64,000 nt of DNA from Hysterium pulicare CBS 123377 (taxonomy: Eukaryota > Ascomycota > Dothideomycetes > Hysteriales > Hysteriaceae): the NCBI GenBank assembly GCA_000467715.1, contig AJFK01000336.1, positions 1 through 64,000 on the forward strand, given 5' to 3'. The number at the start of each line of letters is the position of its first letter. Position 1 is the first letter of the stretch. Below, piece by piece: positions 1 to 11,535 of the stretch. Below the pieces are notes generated by a model. The model made no database searches and had not been told where the DNA came from. It saw only the letters and a list, made by a program, of their open reading frames with translations. The position numbers were made by a program, and so were the translations under genes.

Positions 1-382
1 GCCTAACCTCCTCCTCCCCCTTCCCATTCAGCCTCCCCAACACACTCTCCAGCCCCGCAAGTCCAAAAACTTCGGCTCTCTCGCCTCCCCTCTTCGCGCC
101 CAGCCCCAGCGTGTCGTCTTTCAGCAGCACGCGAATATGCGAGTGCGACCCCGAGGTGTAGTGCGGGGCGTGGGAGGCGCCGCGCGCGCCGAGCGATTGC
201 CCTGGACTCCAGCCTTGGGATGTGAGCAGTTTGTGGCCGAAGCGGGTTGTGTTTTGCGACCAGGTTGTATTGTTGGGGTCTTTTGAGATTTTGAAGCGGC
301 TGGGAGGGAGAGGTTAGTATATGGGGAATTCTTTTCGGTAGGGGAGTTGGAGAATTTACTTTTTGGGGGCGCTGAGACCCAT
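1..382 (-). CDS. PXR1: PXR1-like G-patch ribosome-biogenesis protein (N-terminal part, runs off left edge)
   Basis: Two exons are visible: 382-360 and 299-1, with an intron at 359-300 (donor GTAAAT, acceptor CCCAG). The joined protein starts MGLSAPKNRFKISKDPNN and continues into a G-patch region with the invariant pattern seen in fungal PXR1 (W-SQ-TTRFGHK, SQGW-PG, LGA, SHIRV, KDD-LGLGAKRG) and then GLNG-type residues (GRLNGKGEEE). In this family the G-patch protein activates the DEAH helicase Prp43 during rRNA processing and inhibits telomerase in the nucleolus; that is family knowledge. The lysine-rich C-terminal half lies outside the window. The start is fixed by the eight-residue first exon, a layout shared with other ascomycete PXR1 genes. 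The gene is divergent from the small coiled-coil gene at 666, leaving about 280 bp between the start codons. Confidence 0.85.
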
Positions 383-665
383 TGTTTCGTTGTGAGTCTT
401 CCTGCTTGTAGGTGTTTGGTTGAGAGATATGTGGGATTGCGGAGAGGGAAATTCGGTGGAGGAATTTTGACCTTCAAGTGCACGGACGGTCGAAATCTTG
501 GCGTCTTGGAGATATCGGCACGTGACCGTATTTATCTTTCGCCTGCCGAATCAATCCATCCATCCTCTCTCATCAACCATCTCAATGAAAGATCATTGAT
601 CCAAGAAGTTCCTCAGAACCTCACTTGCTCACAAATTAACACTCCAGCACTAACCCCCAGCAACA

Positions 666-1453
666 ATGCCTCCCCCACGCGTCGTCGTCAAAAAATCGAC
701 AACCACGGAGGAAACCGTTCACCGCGGACCGCATAGCCACCGTGAAAGCCGCATTGAGCGCGTCGTTGAGGAAGTGAGTGAGGAAGATGTGGGTATGGAT
801 GTGGAGCAAGATGGGGATGGAGATGAAGGTGTGTCTCAGAACTCGGAGGACTTGGATGCGTTGTTGAAGTCGATTGCTGAGGCTGTATGTTCTTCCTTCT
901 ACACACCTTCATTCATTTCTCAGGAAGAAAGTCTATTTTTCCCTTCGTCATTTCATTTTCACTGCTTTCAACATACCTCATCTACGCACATTCAAGATCT
1001 CAAAATCCATATTTCCTTTCCAGTTCTATATCCCATTCCATCTGATATACTAAACCCACCCAGCAACGCAAACGCCGCGCAAACCGCCGCATAGCAATCA
1101 CAAAGTCCCACGACGAAAAAACTTCCAAAACCCGCGCCGACATCGCCTCGGTCTTCGACGCCCACGAGAAAGAAGTGTTCGTCATCTATATCCCCATCCC
1201 CATCCCCATTCCCATCCCCACCTTCAAAAAACCACCCATCCCCCAACTCACCCATCCATACAGCTCCCAAACCCACCAAACAACCACAACTCGCCTCGCC
1301 GACCTGCTCAAAGCAAAAGCGATGCTCGAAAAAGAAATGCTCGAAGTAGTGCAAGATGTACGCGCGGGGTTTCTCGCGCATTCCGATGATTTCTCTTTGG
1401 TCTTGAGACATCGCGCTGCGCAGATCAAGGAGGTTGAGGGGAAAGGGGTGTGA
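666..1453 (+). CDS. small acidic/coiled-coil protein, function unknown
   Basis: The first exon is 666-884 and encodes a basic then very acidic segment (MPPPRVVVKKSTTTEE, later EEVSEEDVGMDVEQDGDGDE). A standard intron (GTATGT at 885, CCCAG ending 1063) leads to a second exon rich in K/R/E (QRKRRANRRIAITKSHDE). Two readings of the rest are possible. Either 1064-1453 is one exon, which encodes a strange run of IP dipeptides, or an 87-nt in-frame intron at 1177-1263 (GTTCGT to TACAG) removes it and joins DAHEKEV to SQTHQTTTTRLADLLKAK. I prefer the spliced form because it joins two helical, charged segments. The C-terminal part (KAMLEKEMLEVVQDVRAGF) looks like a coiled coil. I do not recognise a family; the size (about 170-200 residues) and acidic N-terminus would fit a nuclear protein, but that is a guess. 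Confidence 0.65.
1192..1221 (+). repeat. CCCCAT hexanucleotide microsatellite, five units
   Basis: Five consecutive six-base units related to CCCCAT lie inside the small coiled-coil gene. If translated they give alternating Ile-Pro; if the proposed 87-nt intron is real they are intronic. Because the unit is six bases, changes in copy number would not shift the frame. Confidence 0.8.
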
Positions 1454-2106
1454 GGTGGGAGAGGGAGGGAGATGTTGAAGGAGGGATGGGTGGGGCTGCT
1501 GCTGGATGGTGGGAAGGGCTGGGAAGGGATGGGAAGGTCATGTACTTCCGTCATGCATAGAGGGATTAGGATCAGTGCATGTACATATAATGTGCACGCA
1601 CACAATGGCCTACCTATGACAAGCAGCTCAGGTCCGAAATGCCGAGAATGCGTGAGTCACCTCATCAACTGAGACTGTGTATACCACTCAGTAATAAAAT
1701 TCAATGAAGATAAAAAAGCTCCTTCATTCTACCGAGTATAGATCAGATCAGGTATCGTGATAATCAAATAAACAATCATCCCTCCAATTCCAAAAATGCC
1801 TGCTTCATCCACCACACTCCTCTAGCACCCCACCCACAACCCATACCCACATCCACAGAAACCATATTCCCAATACAACAACAACAAGAATGCAAAATCA
1901 TAAACAGGCCCCATCCCTTTTTTAAAGCAAACGAGGGATAAAAATGAACCCGGCTGATCGAAATCATAGCTGTCCCGAAAACAATAAACCCCAAGAGACC
2001 GTACCCTCTTTGTAGATACAAATCCCCTAGAAATGCCAACTTCCATCCCATCCCATCCCATCCCAAAACTCCTTGCCCTCAAAACACAGAAAACTCCAAT
2101 GATTCA
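1454..2106. other. convergent 3' intergenic region with an ATCCC microsatellite
   Basis: This stretch separates the ends of the small coiled-coil gene (plus) and palF (minus) and should hold both 3' UTRs. It contains an AATAAA-like signal near 1694 for the plus-strand gene and four tandem ATCCC units at 2045-2064. No convincing coding region is seen. Confidence 0.6.
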
Positions 2107-4655
2107 TCAGCGCTCATAAGGCGGCAAGACAGCGCCATGGCTCTCTCTCGCTCCCTCTTCAGCTCTAGACACTGGTCCTACGAGCCCTTCGTCTTCTTCC
2201 TCTAGTACAGGCGCAGAAGGTGCGAGATTTAGATTGTGTATTGCGGCGTTGAGGCTTCGTGGTTGGGCCTCGTCATCCGGCAGGTCCTCGGGCGGTGCGC
2301 TGGTTTCCATTTCAAGCCGTCTTCGCTGCAATTCTTGCTTGTCGTCTGTAGGAGGTACGTGCGATGAAGAGGGGGTGTAGTTCGGTGCTGGTGATGAGGG
2401 TGAATGAGGTATCGCGGGGAGAGGTTTTGAGTGGACGTCACCGTCGATGATGATGATGGCGGAGGGAGTCGAGGAGGGATGAGTTTGAGGTGGGAGGTTG
2501 GAGGGACCAGCTATCATTGTTGCGTCATTGTCGGCGGCGGCGGATTGTTGATTCGAGGATGAGTAGAAGTAGGGTGGATCGTCATCTTCGGGTATCATAG
2601 GGGCTGATGGGGGTATACCATGGGGCTGAGACGGAAACTGTGAGGACGCTGAGGCTTCTGGAGGTCGACTAGGTAATAGACGGGCTTCTGCTCGTCGTAA
2701 TCTTTCCTTCTCGTCCAGCTGTTCCTCCCCTTCGAGGTGAGGTGGAGGCACCTCAGGTGCTTGTTGACCGTCCTGATAGTTGGTATTATCGTAGTATTGA
2801 TCCTGGTAGCCTTCCGGTGGATACTGTCCTTCTTGATATCCTTCGCCATATCCATACTGTCCGTAGTAAGGATCTTGCTGATCGTAACCATAGTAAGCTT
2901 GATCCGCGCCTGATGGATATTGCTGTGCATCCTCGGGCCCTAGGGGTATTTCGTGGACTCCTGGCTGGGCCTCTGAGTCCCAGCTATTCCCCTGCCCTTG
3001 TTTCCTCTTGCCCTTCCGATCACTATCCTTAGTACCGATCACTACGTCAAAAATACATGAGATAATGCCTCTTTCTCGACGAATTGAATCAGTATCCAGG
3101 AAATTGCCACCCCAAGCAGAGAACAAGCCGTTGCTTGCGTCTTCAGCTCTGCCCACATTCGGCGAATTCTCAGACGTGGGCATGCTGACGAGACCTGAGC
3201 TAGGAAACATTCGATCGAGGCCAGTCAACTTGCCCTGAATGTCGACAACCACTTCAACAAAGTACTTAAAGGTGATCATGGCTCCTGGCACATTTGTGAT
3301 GGTAGGGAAGGCTTCATCAGGCACGCGTACGGCAGCTTTGACATCTGCAGTGAGGGTTCGAGGATCCACAAATAGAGGAGCAAAGGATTGTGAAAGGTCT
3401 TTCCGGAAGAGATGGCTAGATCCAGCCGAGGAGAGAGACAATCCGCCAAGTCCCGTCCTCGACTTCGGGTAGTAGTCCTCTGATTTGGTTTTGTCTCCTT
3501 TGCTATTCGGCTCAACGGGTAATGCGGGGTGCATATCCACACGGGCTTGTCGATAGAGTGTGACAATAATCCCATGTAAGCTTTTGACATGCTTGACATG
3601 TTCGACTGAAATCCTGATGGGAATATGGTCTCCGCGGAGGAATCCACCTTTCGATAACTCAACAGTTGCCGTTATCGTCTTTCCCTTGGGGAGTGTTTTG
3701 CTGCTGCTGAGTGTACCACTGTCGGAATGAGCAACCGGTCGAACGCCATACTCCGTAGCGGAGCCAGCTCCACTGCTGAACTGGCTATCAAAGCTGACGT
3801 CGCTTGGCGCGGGGCTTCCGGGAGTATCGCCCTCCTCTGCTACGCTGGAAAGTTCAGACACGCGGCCAGTTCTGGACGGTTCGGAACTATCTGGGCCTGG
3901 TACGGTGGTATCTGGTTTCTTAGAGCGTATCCTGGCCTTGCTTCTCGTTCTTGTTCTTCGTGAAATAGGTTCTAATGATACTACGCGAGGCTTGGGTCCT
4001 CCGATAGGTGCAATATCGATGCTTTCAATTAAATATATTTTCGTGTCGCATGTCGTCGTTGGAGCAATAGTAGTGGGTCGCGTTAAAGTAGCCGTTAGCA
4101 TATACGATACAGTCCCGCGTTCAAACTAGAGATAAGGTGTCAGTAGAATTCCAGTAGAACAGACGTAGGAGCGGGGGCAAAACCTACATCAATACTGCTG
4201 GGCAAGCCCTTTGAAGGAAATTCAAGCTCGAAATTAAAATGATATACGCCTTCTCCTAACCTCCCTTCCCCGCAAAGAACAACTTCATCCTCGAAAAGCG
4301 ACGCAAACCCATTTCCGTAGTAACTCCCACTCTTTTTACCCTTCCCGGACCCTAATGAACTCGTGAACTGACGATACCCATCTCCCGGCGAATTTGGATT
4401 CTTGAAAACCTGAGCATATCCATGCAATGAAACAACAATGTGCGTTATCCTCATAGGCTTTACAACTTTTACAATAACACTTCCCGTAATTATGTCCCCA
4501 GGCGAATATTGGCGATGCGGATCATCAGGTTGGATATAGAAATCGGTGAAATTTCGCGTCTTCGATTGCAAAGGGGACTTTAATCTCGACAACAGCGACC
4601 TGCTGGGGACGCCTGTGGGTGAGGAGCGCGAGGATCGGGCCGGGCTGGAACTCAT
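2107..4655 (-). CDS. palF: pH-response regulator arrestin palF/RIM8
   Basis: Two exons (4655-4188 and 4125-2107; intron 4187-4126, GTAGGT to CTCTAG) encode 828 residues. The N-terminal arrestin fold is clear: KTRNFTDFYIQPDDPHRQY, SPGDIITGSVIVKVVKP, then PSSIDFERGTVSYMLTATL across the splice. The arrestin C-terminal half follows (about 290-470), and the last 350 residues are low-complexity, Gln/Tyr/Pro-rich. In Aspergillus PalF and yeast Rim8 this protein binds the plasma-membrane sensor PalH/Rim21, is ubiquitinated at alkaline pH and passes the signal through ESCRT factors to PacC/Rim101. The start is the first ATG of the open frame, just before the Ser-rich leader; an earlier frame-open segment has no ATG. 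The C-terminus holds P/Y-rich stretches (DDPPYFYS, LPPYER) of the type used for Nedd4/Rsp5 contact. The long upstream gap suggests a large promoter. Confidence 0.93.
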
Positions 4656-6443
4656 GCTCTTTGTATCACACACATCATGCGGCTACCCGCGCTCAATTGT
4701 ACGTTGCCAGAGACGAGTCCCTTGTGTACGTCAGTGCCGAGCACCCGAGGTCAGACAAATTAATGGACGGTAGTAGTGACGATAATAGCGTCGAGGCAAT
4801 TTGCGCGAGTGGCCCGAAGGGTAGAAATAGAGGACGGCTGCAAAAGCAATTCGATATATCCGGGTATTGTGCGAGGTGGTCGAGCACGAGGACAGATATC
4901 GCAGGAAGCTTAGTGGCTGCTATTTGGTCGCATCAGGGCTGCCCGGTTATTGATTCTTAGAAAATCCCGCCTCTTGAAGCTTGGTCGACTCTCTTGTCTG
5001 CTGTATGGCCTGGAAGGTTGTTGGAGAGCGGCGCGAGGTCTGGCAAGAGCGAGGGGTCGATGGCCGCGCAACTGTAACGACTCGTGCCGGGGCTTGTCAC
5101 GAAACTGAGGAGTGCGGAAACGGGTTGCCGGATGCTGAACAACTAATGTCCAACGTTAGCTTCGCGGTAGGAAAATTTGCAGTCCTTGATCAGCGATTGG
5201 TTCCGGCGACTGACGTGAGGTCGGATGCGCGTGGAGTTAGGGCTGTGCTGCTTGGGTGGTTCTGCGTGGGGACCAGGGCGAGGCAGCGGCTGGGAATGAC
5301 AGGAAGATCCCATGGTGCGCACGACCAGATCAAGAGCTTGGAGGAGTAACGTGGGCAAGATGATTTGACTGTGTGGGAAGAAGCAATCTGGAACTCACAG
5401 GTCGTGGTTGAAGGGCAAGGCTTGCCCAGAGATGCTTTGAAGATCCGTTGCGCTTGGCTGCCAAGTCGAAGAGCAAAGCGAACGGAGAGCAATACACGAA
5501 CACGACAGTTAACACGGGCCGGGCAGCGGTCGATCCGGACAGCCTCGCAAAGGTCAAAGGCGTCGCAGCAGACGGGGAATCAGAGACAGCGGGCAAGAGG
5601 CTATTGCGAGAAAGATGATGGAGCGAGAGCAGTGTGTGGATGAGTAAGTGTGAAGGTCTGCTCCAGCTGAGAAGTCTCAGGCAAACCACCGTGCGGGCTT
5701 GAGAGGAGAGTGGACACACTTGACGACACCAAGCCAAGCCCGGGGATTTAGTACAGACACGAGGAGCAAAAGCTTACCACAAGCTTAACGCTTCTTCAAG
5801 GCGCCTTCAGACCGGTCAAGCATCCGGGCGAAACAATCTCACGGTTAGGCGTGCTTCGAGTTGGTTGGCACATTCTCGACCGGGGCTCTGTCACACCCTC
5901 ATTCAGCATTCCTCACGTTTGAAATTCCAGACATCATTCTCATCATTGTTGCCTCAGCTTAGCTTGCACCGAAACTTACTCATTTACTCGTTCTTCGGAT
6001 CATGACTACACTGGACTTTGCATCCCGGAAACAAAAAGTCCTGCATTCGTCCAGGCGATGGTCTCAGCGGAGGCGAGCGGAAGCAGATAGCCAACCCAAG
6101 ATGTTATCATGGGGCATCGCCGACCTTTCCTTGTGGCCATCCCGTCCATCCGGCACATCTGACGAAGACGCCCCTCCCCACAATTCCTCCGGCCATGACA
6201 CTGGCCTTGTTTCCCCTTGGCGGAGAGGCTTGTTGCTCGTCAAAAAGGCTTGTTCCCAGAGCCCCTTTCATGTGACACCATCGCACTTCTTCATGCTTCA
6301 AATGATGGCAATAATAATTTCTATTCCTGAACGTCGAACGAGAGTCTAAGTCTTATACAGACTCGTGCTACCTATAGTACTGTAGTGGATGTCTGATAGG
6401 TAATATGTCACATGTGATATCTAAACGCGATATGCACGCCCAA
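4656..6443. other. 1.8 kb intergenic gap upstream of palF
   Basis: No convincing gene is seen on either strand; the open frames here have no recognisable motif. The gap should hold the palF promoter and leader, and the 3' end of the IRC20-like gene. Two GCCAAG hexamers (near 5466 and 5733), which match the PacC core GCCARG, and a short inverted repeat GGGCAAG-G-CTTGCCC near 5415 are visible. A pyrimidine-rich leader runs up to an ATG at 6002 whose 115-codon frame resembles nothing I know; I do not annotate it. Confidence 0.5.
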
Positions 6444-9400
6444 TCAATGCTGTGCGATCCCGTCCATAATCCTCTGCTCTGCAGCTTCGGCCCGCAGGTG
6501 ACGGCCCACCTCCATTTCCAATGTCTGAGAGACAGCTTGTTGTCGCTTACGTGGTCTGCTGAAGAGACAATTCCAGAGGTCATCCTGTCTTACGAGCTCT
6601 CCGTCCCCTTTCTTCCGCAGCAGTTGCTTGAGAGGAGCCTGTTCCATCTCCATCGAATTTGCTGCATCGATGGCGTGCTCTTGCAGGGCTGGGGTTGCTG
6701 ACCCGGATCGCGACTCGCTTGTGAAGTCATGCTGCCTGCGACCTATGTGCTCTAGTCTTCGTGAGACAGAAATGTCGTAGATCGCTTCCTCCACCGTATC
6801 GCTGATAAGATACATGTACACCGTCGTTGGACGTTGCTGCCCAATTCGATGCACCCGGGCAATGGCTTGCAGCTCGATTGCGGGGTTGATGAGCGGTTCA
6901 CAAAGGAAGACGTAGGTTGCATTCACGAGATTCAGCCCCGATGAATCCGATTTTGCATCCAGCAGAAAACATTCTGCACTCGGCTCCGTCCTGAATGTGT
7001 GGATGCCGTTTTTGTCGCTTATGCTACTGCACCCGATCTTCCAGTGCTTGAAGGCTCCCCGAAGAACCTCCAGGAAGTCGTTGAATTGCGAGAAGATAAT
7101 AGACTTCGCGCCCGGGTCGTTCTCCCGTATCCAGAGAATATGTCTACCGATACGTTAGCTGAAAAGGTTCCAGTGATGAAGTCGATCTTAACGTACCGTG
7201 CAATTGTATCAATCTTAGTGCCATAAGATCCATCCAGGTCAATGGCCTTGATCTGATCCATGGTAGTACTGCTGATGTCTGAATATAACGACGTCTGTGA
7301 TGAAGGAGACGACGGTTGATCAGGGCTATCCTGTTGATGAGATTCTTCTTGGGCCTTCATTTCTTGAGGCTTGTAGGTAATATCGTGGAAATCCGTTGAC
7401 TGCAACTTCCGTTTGCAAGTAGGACAGTTTCGATGCGAATGCCACCACATTCGAATGCAGTCTTTACAGTACTGGTGTCCGCAGACCGTGAGGACTCCAA
7501 CCTCAAAGTCGCACTGGCAGATGACACAAATGCGCTCCGTATCTTGCTTGTTCTCATTTCGGAGATGGAGCAGGAACCGTTGTTTCGTCCGAAGAGTAGC
7601 TAACCGGCGGGTCGACAACTCTTCCTTATTCGCTTGTACATTAAGTGCAGAAATATCCAACTCCTCGTCTAGTTCTTCTCTCCAAGGTGCAACAGTGTCC
7701 GAAATATGCTGTAGTTGACGATAGAAATCCAATCGCTGATTCATGGTCGTGCGAAACAGCTCCTGCTCTCTCTCTAACTCTGCAAGGGCTTTGGTTTGTG
7801 CAGCAGAGATCTTCTGGATCTCTGCCAACTGCTTCTCGACGATGGCCAATTCCACCCTTGAACGGTCATGTCCACCATCGGCCTGCCATTGAAGCGATGT
7901 CACTAAAGACCGAACCGCGGATATGATTCCCTTCAATGAGCCATCCCTTGTGGTGGGTTTAAGCTTCTGCCGCTCGGCGAATATTTTCAGAAAGAGCTCC
8001 GGAGCATGACCTTCGCCTTCAAGAGCTGCTTTCTGTGCGGCTATCATCTCGTGGTCGACTAGTATGTCCTGTAGACCGGTAATGGCTTGATTTCTGTCTG
8101 CGACAATTGCTCGGAGCGCCGCAATATATACGTAAAGCTCGTCTTGCACTTTCGTCGAATCCTCATATTCATCTCCTGTCGTTTCTTTGCCTTCATCCTC
8201 ATCAACCAATGGCATAAGCAGGATCTCGATTACCTTTTTGCGCCAAACATCCAACTGCGTGGCCTGCTCGTTCAGAATGTCAGATATGTGATCCATCGGT
8301 TCAAGTATCTTGCGATTTTCTATCCCACCACGATCCTCAAGTTCCTGGATTCTAGGGATTTGAATGAACGGTTTGCGAGACGTTATCTTTTGCATCTGTC
8401 GCTGTGCCCGATTCTGGGATTCCCGCAATAGTTCCTTTCTAATAGCCTTGGCCTCATCGTAGAATGCAACCTCAAGCTTTTCCAAGCGATAAAATTCTTC
8501 CGACTCAGGTTTCGTGAGGGTTTCGTTCGACTTGATCTGGAAATATGATGTACCGACGAAAAATCTACAGGCATGTTCCAGTTCCAACGCGGAACGTAGG
8601 GTTTTTCGGAGCACTGGAAGTCGACCAAGGATTTCGCCACCCTGTTCCTCGATATCTGAGTTATCTCCGTCACCCGAGAGAGACGCGATGGTTAGCGCAG
8701 TAAAATTCCCAAGACTCTCTTGTTCGGCACGAAGTTCCTGCCGACATTCTTCGACGAATCGACTGGCTTCCGCTAGAGCAGCGGCGTAAATCTCGAGAGC
8801 GATTTTAGATCGATGCTCATCGCTCTTCACATTGGCAATAATGTGGCCCCTCCTCAGCTGAGCGAGAACAGCTTCACGTTCCTCAGCTTTGAGAGTGGTA
8901 TCATTCTGCTCAATCATGACTTCCAGGACTTCCTCGACAGTCCTAAGCGGTCCATTCTTACGGCCCAGAGCCTTTCTGTTTTTGCGACCGACATTCGCAT
9001 GCAAGCACGTTTGTCGTAGCCTGGTCAACCACTCTCGCATCTTCTCCACAATCGCAGGATCATGCGGATTCCACTCATCAGTAGTAGGAGCACCCTCAAG
9101 CGACAAGTTGCAAGCTTCACACATCTGCCTCATGAGCTCAGAGTAATTCTGCTCTTCAATTGCAGTAAACGGGACAGTGATGACAACCCTTTTCTGAGGA
9201 GGGAACCTAAGCTCTTTCCGTATCTTGTCTTTGGTATGACGCATGACGATCTGGCTGAATATTTGCTTGAAAGTGAGCTTGTCGATACGATTCCACATGG
9301 TCATCGAGCCGCAAAATGGCTCATATCGCAAGAATATCAGTAGACCACGAAGATCCTGGACGTCCTTCCTCAACGGCGTCCCCGAAACAGCCCAAGCATT

Positions 9401-10977
9401 GCACCGAGGGATTAATCGGGCAACAGTGGCGGCATTAGAAACACCGCTCTCAACCATCTGGGCCTCATCAAGACACACGCGCCACCAGGATATCTGCACA
9501 AGTGGGCTTCTGCGAGGCTCGTGTTGTTTCTGTTGGCGAAATGAGCGTTCCGGTGGAGGGGCGGCAAAATGGATCTCTCGAGACAACACATGATATGTTG
9601 TGAGGACTACATCATACTTCAGCAAATTCTCAACTGTTGCAGCCTCATGTTTTCGCTTCGATGCTGAGCTAGAGGGGGTTCCTTCATAATGCAAAACCTT
9701 TAAGTGCGGAGCATGTAGCCGGATCTCATTCACCCACTGCTCAAGGATCGAGGGCGGGGTGATGATAAGTGTGGCCCCTGACGGCGTGACGGTATAGCCC
9801 GTGTACGCATCAAAGATCTGAGCATCCTCCATACCGCGTTTATTAAGATCCATCAGTGCGATGAGTTCCACTGTCTTTCCTAGACCCATTTCTTCAGCCA
9901 GAATACCTCCCCGCAGTACACGTTGTGGATCGAAAACATTGTTTAGATCGGTGACCACCATGCCGCGAGCATGGCTGACATAACATGTTGTTCCTATCGC
10001 ATCCTGGGCGCTCTTAAAGGATGCCGGTAGTCGTTCTTTCGCGATACTCTCAGTCTCGCAAACTTTTGCAACTCCCTCGTTGTATGAAACGCCCTCTCTC
10101 TGTAGTAACCAATCCACGGCTCTCTTCTGAAAAGGGTACAACCTTGTATCATTTAAGGTATCTTGGATCCTAGGGGATACCTCGCTTTCCATTGAGGGTA
10201 CATGGACGTTTTCGTAGAAGTCCTGAAGTGACCACGGAGACTTGTCTTCCTCAGTGACATTTGCCAGGTAGGTCGCCAGAAGACCTAGATCTTTGCGTCC
10301 CGGCAATTTATTTAGCCCAGACATCTCGACCGACATTCCAAGTGGCCATCGAATCTCCGTTTCCAGACGGAACGACGACGTCTCGTCATTCGGCGGATGA
10401 ATGACGCATTGGCAGAAGCCAACTCGCGCCACTCTGGAGCGCTTCTTTCCATTCTCGGTCATTGAAAGCCCCGCCGCTGTGTCTATATGTTTTGCGATTG
10501 TGTTCAAAGAGCTCGTGATTGCGTAGAGGTTCACCCCAGTGCTCTGCTTTCCTGCCCTCCAAAGCGAAACGCTGAACTTGTTTGCAGAAATATGGGTAAA
10601 CGATTCGAGAACAACTTCGATGGGTCTGTTGATTTCATTTGGTTTGTAAGTACTAGAACTATCTTGCGGAAATTGCTGCAGGCTGTTAGTGATGCGCCAG
10701 ATGGAAATCGGAGTACCGTCCGACTTACAAGATCTATAGACACCTGAGCGAGGACAATACTGTTGCTAATTATTGACGATTCTTTCGTTCCTGCACTAAC
10801 AGCCGTTCCACTATTGACTTTTCTCTTCTTCTGTGATGGTCCATCCTCGGAACTGTGTGATAGTGGGGGATTAAATAAGTGGAGGAAAGCTTCGAGGGGG
10901 TTGGAGAAGGATTTCGAATCTGCGCCATCGCAGAGCTCGATATTCTGAACATCTGCGACAGCACAGTGTGCCGCCAT
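6444..10977 (-). CDS. IRC20: IRC20/SHPRH-type SNF2 helicase with RING ubiquitin-ligase domain
   Basis: Three exons (10977-10729, 10675-7197, 7143-6444) give 1,475 residues; both introns are 53 nt with GTAAGT/GTACGT donors and CTAAC branch points. The order is: N-terminal region; SNF2 ATPase lobe 1 with Walker A MGLGKT at about 346-351 and DEAQ at about 486-489; a roughly 500-residue charged helical insertion; a C3HC4 RING at about 1133-1170 (CVICQCDF, CGHQYCKDC, CPTCKRKL); and helicase lobe 2 with KSIIFSQFNDFLEVL, SSGLNLVNATYVFL and the motif VI segment ARVHRIGQ. This layout, with the RING between the lobes, is that of yeast Irc20 and human SHPRH. Family knowledge: such proteins act in recombination repair and ubiquitin/SUMO signalling on DNA-bound substrates. 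Catalytic motifs look whole. Confidence 0.92.
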
Positions 10978-11535
10978 GGTTGTGTAGAGTCTGGATGAGA
11001 GAGGTGGAAGATGGAGATGGCAAAGTCGCGAAGCATGGAAGATAATCTAGGGATCGCCGCCACTAAAGCTAGGCGGACATAAGGTGGGGTTAAACCTTCC
11101 CCATATAGCAAAGTCTCCAGGCAACATAAATCCTTCCCAACATAAATCCAGAGTTGAAGCGCTTCATTCAAGCTATATTGATTAACGGCTGCAACATCTC
11201 TTTGTAGCGGAACGCAAAGGCCAAACAGTATCGTGTCCAGAAAGCAACATCCGGTCTGCTTGGTTAGCATACCAGAAGCAATCTTCGCGAAGGGCTGAGA
11301 ACTAGCTTCAGCAACGGTAGGCCAAAACCTAGTGTAGCTTTTGAATAATTCTGGTTTGCTATAGAAGTGAAAAGAGTATAGGAAATCATCTATACTCCTG
11401 AAGGTTTAGCCTATCCAGACAAAAGGGAAAGGGTATCATTTTCCAGACCTGTGTCGCTGCAGAACGCCATATCATGCAAATGACCATGAAATCCTTACTC
11501 CTTTGAACAGAGCCTGAATCCTTCTGATGAAGGAT
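10978..11535. other. intergenic region between two minus-strand genes
   Basis: This gap holds the 3' end of the THOC5-like gene and the promoter of the IRC20-like gene. A 166-codon open frame on the minus strand overlaps the first IRC20 exon in another frame and shows no family motif, so it is left out. Confidence 0.5.

Noticed and set aside
6002-6349. 115-codon plus-strand frame after a C/T-rich leader
   Set aside because: Two overlapping frames are open here with similar quality and neither shows domain or signal features; it could be an orphan gene but cannot be supported.
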